A stretch of 64,000 nt of DNA from NCBI GenBank assembly GCA_018652955.1, contig JABIBA010000013.1, forward strand, positions 309,637-373,636, written 5' to 3'. This stretch comes from Candidatus Peribacter sp. (lineage in GTDB: Bacteria; Patescibacteriota; Gracilibacteria; Peribacterales; Peribacteraceae). The position numbers and the translations under genes are program-made. Of this stretch, positions 59,316-64,000 are shown piece after piece. The notes beneath the pieces were generated by a model. It searched no databases. It saw only the letters and a program-made list of their open reading frames with translations, and was not told the DNA's origin. The number at the start of each line of letters is the position of its first letter. Within the stretch, counting starts at the first letter, position 1.

Positions 59316-60467
59316 ATGCATTTACATATTATTCACCGGTTACCGGTTGTTGCAGCAGCATTATTTGTTGCCGTACTTATCACTGGTGCACAAATGACTG
59401 CGAGCTTGGTGGCGCGAGACGAAACAGCTGTGCAGTTTGATGGAATGGTAGAACAGGCGGAGTACCAAAAGTACCATGGTCGTACTGTTCTTCGAGATCG
59501 AAGAATGCAACAGGCACACAAAACTAAAGTCGCCAATCGTCTCCATACCATCGAAGTAGAACGTAGGAGATTGCAACGCGAGATGCGCAACATGCAGGAG
59601 CAAGAGTCGTTGCATGGCAGTGCAGAGGAAAATGCCGTTGAGCTTTCGCAGCAATTAACGAAGCAAAGATTCAGCCAATCTTTATCTGCAAATAAAGCGA
59701 AGAGATTATTGCAACGTATGGTCTATAGGGCTGGTGTATTTTCGGCAGCTCCAACAAAAAGTGCATTGTCTCTCGCAGAGCATGTGCTTTCATTACGTCA
59801 CCAAGACCAGAGACTTTCTAAGCAACAGAGCTTGGTAGAAGCTGATGTCGCTCGCAATGAAGATCGTGTGCGCGCAAGTACAGAGCAGCTCGCTGCCGCA
59901 CGTCAGATGATGAAGCATACGCAAGAAGTTATCGCAGCACTGCAGTCGCACCTTGCTCGTATTGATGCACAGATAACACGTAGGCAAGAGCGAAGGGGAG
60001 TGATAGATGGAGAGCTCGATGCACAGCACAATAAATATGCAGAGGCTATCGGAGATGCATTTGCATTATTCTGGCCCGCCAAGGCGCGCATTACTGCGGG
60101 CTTTCGTGACCGCAGTTATCAGAAGTTCTTTGGTATTCCACACAAGGGTATAGACATTGCGATTCCACAGGGGACGCCTGTTAAATCTGCTGCTGATGGT
60201 GTCGTATATCTTGCACGTGATGCAGGTATGGGATTTTCCTACGTGCTTGTTGGACACAAAGAAGGATATGCAACACTCTACGGTCATCTCTCAGAGATAC
60301 ACGTTGCTACAGGAGACTCCGTTGAAGCTGGACAGGTGATTGGAAAGAGCGGTGGAGCAAAAGGAACTAGAGGCGCCGGACTGGTAACGACTGGTGCACA
60401 CTTGCACTTTGAGTTGATCCACAACGGAACACATATCGATTCTCTCCCACTATTCTCTGATGAATGA
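59316..60467 (+). CDS. EnvC/NlpD-like M23 peptidase with coiled coil
   Basis: 383 aa. N-terminal signal anchor (residues ~8-28), a long coiled coil (~60-245) and a C-terminal LytM/M23 domain: HKGIDIAIPQGTPVKSAADG (first His, Asp), YATLYGHLSEI and the metal motif HLHFEL (final His-x-His). All zinc ligands appear present, so it may be an active endopeptidase for peptidoglycan remodelling in division. The end overlaps the next gene by 8 nt. Confidence 0.88.
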   Translation: MHLHIIHRLPVVAAALFVAVLITGAQMTASLVARDETAVQFDGMVEQAEYQKYHGRTVLRDRRMQQAHKTKVANRLHTIEVERRRLQREMRNMQEQESLHGSAEENAVELSQQLTKQRFSQSLSANKAKRLLQRMVYRAGVFSAAPTKSALSLAEHVLSLRHQDQRLSKQQSLVEADVARNEDRVRASTEQLAAARQMMKHTQEVIAALQSHLARIDAQITRRQERRGVIDGELDAQHNKYAEAIGDAFALFWPAKARITAGFRDRSYQKFFGIPHKGIDIAIPQGTPVKSAADGVVYLARDAGMGFSYVLVGHKEGYATLYGHLSEIHVATGDSVEAGQVIGKSGGAKGTRGAGLVTTGAHLHFELIHNGTHIDSLPLFSDE

Positions 60468-60810
60468 ATCTCAGGATTCCACACCGCAACAACTCAACCC
60501 TCTCGATGAAGAGGTGCGATCTTTGTTATCAGCAAATATGGAAAGAACAGTGATTCAATTACAAGAGATTATTAATCAGGAGCGCTCAAAGAAGAGTCGT
60601 CTGCGCTATATATTACTAGGATGGATACGCGGTACATCTCAAAAACGAATCCAGGAAGTGCTAGATCGTTTAGAGGGGGATCCAGCTGAGAACATTATTA
60701 AGGAGACGCGCTTCGAAGGTTCAAAGCTGAATCTGATTAAAGGTGGTGAGGCTACTCGAATCGATAGGGATTATTACCGACTGAAGAAGTCTACGCAGCA
60801 ATCTGCTTAA
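60460..60810 (+). CDS. Hypothetical protein, 116 aa
   Basis: Mostly helical and charged; one moderately hydrophobic stretch (RLRYILLGWIRGTSQKRI) that is probably an amphipathic helix. Coupled to the M23 peptidase by an 8-nt overlap, so it may act with it. Its stop overlaps that of convergent rsmI by 4 nt. No family recognised. Confidence 0.55.
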   Translation: MNESQDSTPQQLNPLDEEVRSLLSANMERTVIQLQEIINQERSKKSRLRYILLGWIRGTSQKRIQEVLDRLEGDPAENIIKETRFEGSKLNLIKGGEATRIDRDYYRLKKSTQQSA

Positions 60811-61475
60811 CGATTCGGACCAATCACAATAGCGAACTCTCCTTTCTTTGTTATAGAGGCTGCAGCTTCTTTTAAGGTAGCGACTGTAGAGTGCACGGTT
60901 TCTTCATGCATCTTTGTAAGCTCTCTACAGATAACAACTTTGCGTTCAGGTTGCTCTACTAGAGCGTCCGCTATTTCACAGAGAGTCTTTTCTATTCTGT
61001 GTACAGATTCATACAGAACAATAGTTCTCTCTTCTTCTTCAAACGATTTGAATAATGTTTGTCGGCCTTTCTTTAGAGGAGGGAATCCTGTGTAGAGGAA
61101 CTGATTAATAGGAAGACCAGAGATAGAGAGGGCTGCAAGGAATGCAGACGGTCCTGGTAGTGCTTCCATAAGGGAAGGATCAATCTTAGAGACGAGCTTA
61201 TATCCTGGGTCACTTATCCCAGGAGTTCCCGCATCAGAGACGAGTACTAAGTGCTCTCCTTTTTCTAGGCGACCGATGATGTAGTCGATCTTCTTGTCGT
61301 CGGTGTAGCCATGGCAGCTGATGAATTCCTTCTTCTCAATATCCAATGCCTTCAAGAGACTCCCTGTGACACGCGTGTCTTCACAGACAATGGCATCGCA
61401 TTTCTTTAATGTTTCGATAGATCGCAATGTGATATCCCCGAGATTGCCGATAGGAGTGGAGACGATAGAAAGCAT
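60807..61475 (-). CDS. rsmI: 16S rRNA (cytidine1402-2'-O)-methyltransferase
   Basis: 222 aa tetrapyrrole-methylase fold. STPIGNLGDITLRSIETLKKCD, CEDTRVTGSLL, VLVSDAGTPGISDPGYKLV, PGPSAFLAALSISGLP and FYTGFPP-like FLYTGFPPLKKGR are diagnostic for RsmI. Shorter than the ~285-residue E. coli enzyme: the C-terminal helical domain is missing, as in several small-genome bacteria. TACACT 9 nt before ATG 61475. Confidence 0.93.
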   Translation of the reverse strand: MLSIVSTPIGNLGDITLRSIETLKKCDAIVCEDTRVTGSLLKALDIEKKEFISCHGYTDDKKIDYIIGRLEKGEHLVLVSDAGTPGISDPGYKLVSKIDPSLMEALPGPSAFLAALSISGLPINQFLYTGFPPLKKGRQTLFKSFEEEERTIVLYESVHRIEKTLCEIADALVEQPERKVVICRELTKMHEETVHSTVATLKEAAASITKKGEFAIVIGPNR

Positions 61476-61522
61476 ACGAACCAGAGTGTAGTGGAAGGGG
61501 AGAGGATTTCCGTCATTGTTTC

Positions 61523-61550
61523 TTGATAATTCCTGTGATACTACTAGAGT
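61523..61550 (+). promoter_or_regulatory. Promoter of the 125-aa gene
   Basis: TTGATA (61523-61528), 16-nt spacer, TAGAGT (61545-61550), 8 nt before ATG 61559. Confidence 0.45.
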
Positions 61551-61558
61551 CGAACACT

Positions 61559-61936
61559 ATGTTAAGAACAGGCCTTCCATTGGCATTAGCACTAGATGCT
61601 GCTCAATTTAACTCTAAGACTGATAAGACTGACGAAGGAAGTGCTCAGTTTGATGGAGTAATAAAACTTGTTGAAAGTACTGGATTACAATTTGAGGTAC
61701 ATGAAAGTGTTGTGACTGTATTTGTAGATCAAGGCTCTAAGGATCCTACTTCACCCATTGTTGTAGTGGCTCGAAAGCCAGATAACACATCGTCAGAGAG
61801 TACGTGCTGGTCTGTAGTACTAAAGGAGAAAGATAGCTACGGTCAGATTGCGAGCACAGATACGATAGGATCGAACTTGGAGAATGCGGTAGCCATTAAG
61901 CTCAAGCATCTCCTTGATGGAGGAAAGACTGCTTAA
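61559..61936 (+). CDS. Hypothetical protein, 125 aa
   Basis: Small beta-rich soluble protein (VVTVFVDQGSK, PIVVVARKPD) with no recognisable family. ATG 61559 is chosen over an in-frame TTG at 61523, which is part of the -35 box. A terminator follows 14 nt after the stop, separating it from gyrA. Confidence 0.5.
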   Translation: MLRTGLPLALALDAAQFNSKTDKTDEGSAQFDGVIKLVESTGLQFEVHESVVTVFVDQGSKDPTSPIVVVARKPDNTSSESTCWSVVLKEKDSYGQIASTDTIGSNLENAVAIKLKHLLDGGKTA

Positions 61937-61949
61937 CAAAGAAAATACT

Positions 61950-61968
61950 GGGGTTTTGCCCCTTTCTT
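61950..61968 (+). terminator. Intrinsic terminator before gyrA
   Basis: GGGG (61950-61953), loop TTTTG, CCCC (61959-61962), then TTTCTT. Short stem but well placed. Confidence 0.6.
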
Positions 61969-61984
61969 CCTGACGATTTTTCGG

Positions 61985-61990
61985 TATGAT
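61985..61990 (+). promoter_or_regulatory. -10 element of gyrA
   Basis: TATGAT, 25 nt before ATG 62016, so gyrA has a short leader (with AAGGG about 7 nt before the ATG). Confidence 0.4.
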
Positions 61991-62015
61991 CTCATAGATC
62001 CCGCAAGGGTTTGTT

Positions 62016-64000
62016 ATGGCTAAAAAAGACGACAACGACGGCGCTCAAGAAGAGATGTCCTTTGGGGATGAATCTCCTGAAGAGGCTCAAAATGAAGAGC
62101 AAGCACCTGAATCAGATTCAGGTATCGAAAAGCCTGCACCTCTCGCAGAAGGAGGTGAGACTATCGCTAATATTGGTCGTCTAGCTCCTCGTCCGATTGT
62201 AGCTGAGATGGAAGAAAGCTACCTCGATTACGCGATGAGTGTCATCGTTTCACGTGCTCTTCCTGATGCTCGTGACGGAATGAAGCCTGTGCACCGACGT
62301 ATTTTGTACGTTATGCATGAGCTTGGACTACGTAGCAGTTCGAAGTTTCGAAAGTCTGCAGCGGTAGTTGGTGACGTTATGGGTAAATATCACCCACATG
62401 GTGACTCATCTATCTACGATGCGTTGGCTCGTATGGCGCAGGACTTCTCTATGCGACACATGCTCGTTAATGGTCAGGGTAACTTCGGTTCCATCGATGG
62501 AGATAACCCAGCGGCCATGCGTTATACCGAAGCAAAAATGCAAAAGATTACGGAGGAGATGCTACAAGATATCGAAAAAAACACCGTTCAGTTCCGACCA
62601 AACTATGATGGTTCTAAGAATGAACCTACTGTGCTTCCTGCCAAGGTACCAAACCTTCTCCTAAACGGAACAGTGGGAATCGCTGTAGGAATGGCAACGA
62701 ACATTCCACCACATAACCTTGGAGAACTGATCGATGCTACAACTCATCTTATTAAAAAGCCTGATGCTACTGTTGAGGACCTTTTGGAATTCATTCAGGG
62801 GCCTGACTTTCCTACAGGTGGAATTGTGTATGACAAAGAAGTATTAAAACAAGCGTACCTAACAGGACGTGGTTCTGTTGTTGTTCGAGGAAAAGCAGAG
62901 ATCGAAGAAGGAAAGAATGGTCGTTGGCACATTCGTATCAACGAGATTCCGTATCAGGTAAATAAATCCAACATGATTGAGAAGATGGCGCGACTTGTTA
63001 CCGACAAGGTTATCGCTGGTATCTCTGATATCCGTGATGAGTCAGACCGAGAGGGAATTCGCATCATGATTGAACTAAAAAAAGACTGTTACCCTCAAAA
63101 AGTACTCAACCAGCTCTTTAAGCACACAGACTTGCAGAGCAGCTTTGGTTATAACTGTATTGCTCTTGCAGATGGATTGCAGCCTCGACTCCTTAACTTG
63201 CAGGAGATGTTGCAGATCTTTATCGATCACCGAAGAGAAATTATTACACGTCGTATCACGTACGATCGTGATAGAGCAAAAGAGCGAGCACATATCTTAG
63301 AGGGATTAAAGATTGCTCTTGATGATATCGATGCTGTTATTGAAACTATTAAGAAGAGTGCAGACAAAGATATCGCAAAAGAGAATCTTGTTAAGAAGTT
63401 CAAGCTGACAGAAATCCAAGCAGATGCGATCTTGCAGATGCGTTTGCAGACACTTTCTGGTCTTGAGCGTCAGAAGATTGAGGATGAGCTCGCAGAAAAG
63501 ATGAAGTTCATAGCAGAATGTGAAGCGATATTAGCTGACAAGTCAAAAATCGATACTATTGCGAGTGAAGAGCTTGCTGAGATTAAAGATAAGTACAGTG
63601 ACGAGAGGAGAACAACTATTGTTAAACATGCTGTTGGACAGTTCTCTGCAAAGGATACGATTCCAAACTCTCCAATGATCGTTGCTCTCACTACTGGAGG
63701 GTACGTAAAGAGGCTCTCACCTATGCAGTTTAGATCTCAACAACGTGGAGGAAAGGGTGTTAAGGGAATGACTACTAAGGATGAAGATGAGATTCAAACA
63801 TTGCTTCACGTGATGAACCACGATGACTTATTGTTCTTCACGAACACTGGTCGTGTCTTCAAGCTTCCAGCATATGAACTTCCACAGGGCTCACGTATTG
63901 CAAAGGGGCAGGCGATTGTAAACCTCTTACAACTGCAGCCTGATGAAGTTGTAACTGCAATCCTTAAGTCTGATCTCGAAGACAAGTCACATCTCTTCAT
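62016..64000 (+). CDS. gyrA: DNA gyrase subunit A, 5' part (runs off the window)
   Basis: 661 codons visible, no stop. After an acidic N-terminal extension of ~50 residues comes the breakage-reunion domain: [21 protein letters not shown], quinolone region [17 protein letters not shown] (Ser and Asp retained), catalytic Tyr in [10 protein letters not shown], then the coiled coil ([30 protein letters not shown]) and the first C-terminal blades with a GyrA box QQRGGKG (canonical QRRGGKG, one change). The box favours GyrA over ParC. Supercoils DNA together with GyrB. Confidence 0.95.
   Translation, partial: MAKKDDNDGAQEEMSFGDESPEEAQNEEQAPESDSGIEKPAPLAEGGETIANIGRLAPRPIVAEMEESYLDYAMSVIVSRALPDARDGMKPVHRRILYVMHELGLRSSSKFRKSAAVVGDVMGKYHPHGDSSIYDALARMAQDFSMRHMLVNGQGNFGSIDGDNPAAMRYTEAKMQKITEEMLQDIEKNTVQFRPNYDGSKNEPTVLPAKVPNLLLNGTVGIAVGMATNIPPHNLGELIDATTHLIKKPDATVEDLLEFIQGPDFPTGGIVYDKEVLKQAYLTGRGSVVVRGKAEIEEGKNGRWHIRINEIPYQVNKSNMIEKMARLVTDKVIAGISDIRDESDREGIRIMIELKKDCYPQKVLNQLFKHTDLQSSFGYNCIALADGLQPRLLNLQEMLQIFIDHRREIITRRITYDRDRAKERAHILEGLKIALDDIDAVIETIKKSADKDIAKENLVKKFKLTEIQADAILQMRLQTLSGLERQKIEDELAEKMKFIAECEAILADKSKIDTIASEELAEIKDKYSDERRTTIVKHAVGQFSAKDTIPNSPMIVALTTGGYVKRLSPMQFRSQQRGGKGVKGMTTKDEDEIQTLLHVMNHDDLLFFTNTGRVFKLPAYELPQGSRIAKGQAIVNLLQLQPDEVVTAILKSDLEDKSHLF

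Noticed and set aside
62016..64000. ParC instead of GyrA
   Set aside because: A near-canonical GyrA box (QQRGGKG) is present at the expected place after the coiled coil.

Overview
The window looks like a contiguous piece of chromosome from a member of the Candidate Phyla Radiation (Patescibacteria), most likely from the Peregrinibacteria/Peribacteria side. This placement is an inference from gene content: two PurP-type ATP-grasp proteins, a giant Cys-rich surface protein made of DUF4215-like repeats, Ser-rich linkers in surface proteins, an SLH protein, many short conserved hypothetical membrane proteins, tight gene packing and base composition in the low-to-mid 40s % G+C. TGA, TAA and TAG all serve as stops. 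No rRNA, insertion sequence, integrase, prophage module or CRISPR array was seen. Three tRNA genes (Glu, Cys, Ala) all encode their CCA end.

Layout. 1-1.15 kb: LivH/LivM-type ABC permeases. 1.2-3.2 kb: pyrD-pyrK. 3.2-8.9 kb: tRNA-Glu, a GIY-YIG protein, a membrane glycosyltransferase, a methyltransferase, ComEC and RsmA. 9-11.6 kb: a secreted protein and an SLH protein. 11.6-15 kb: UvrD/PcrA and an RmuC-like protein. 15.1-18.9 kb: rpsO, a TrpR/YerC homologue, a tryptophan leader peptide with attenuator, an unrecognised gene, an amino-acid racemase and two further genes. 19-26 kb: pnp, a K+ channel, three small hydrophobic proteins, valS. 26-31.6 kb: lexA with a Y-family polymerase, an MFS transporter, an LCP protein. 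31.7-37.2 kb: a 2-hydroxyacid dehydrogenase, a Cys-rich membrane pair, the giant surface protein. 37.3-44.7 kb: rplJL, dtd, Rel, tig, secF. 44.8-45.2 kb: a probable structured RNA. 45-51 kb: a TPR protein, a sugar kinase, an fnIII surface protein and a lipoprotein. 51.5-57 kb: a thiol-redox membrane fusion, the PurP pair and trxA. 57-64 kb: pgi, ruvA, an M23 peptidase, rsmI and the 5' part of gyrA.

Two regulatory patterns stand out. First, about 25-30 genes have a -10 element (TATAAT, TATACT, TAGAAT, TACAAT), often with an extended TG, ending only 5-12 nt before the start codon and no Shine-Dalgarno sequence. This implies widespread leaderless or near-leaderless mRNAs, and I used it to choose several starts. 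Second, upstream of the gene at 15966 there is a complete-looking tryptophan attenuator: a 17-codon leader ORF with tandem TGG codons and three alternative RNA stems, the last an intrinsic terminator abutting the next start codon, directly after a TrpR-family gene. The controlled operon is not a tryptophan biosynthesis operon, which makes it the best candidate here for an undescribed Trp-responsive system.

Functionally, the window mixes core information processing (translation, RNA decay, DNA repair, topoisomerase), pyrimidine and purine synthesis steps, cell-envelope proteins and redox functions. Convergent neighbours repeatedly share a 4-nt stop-codon overlap.
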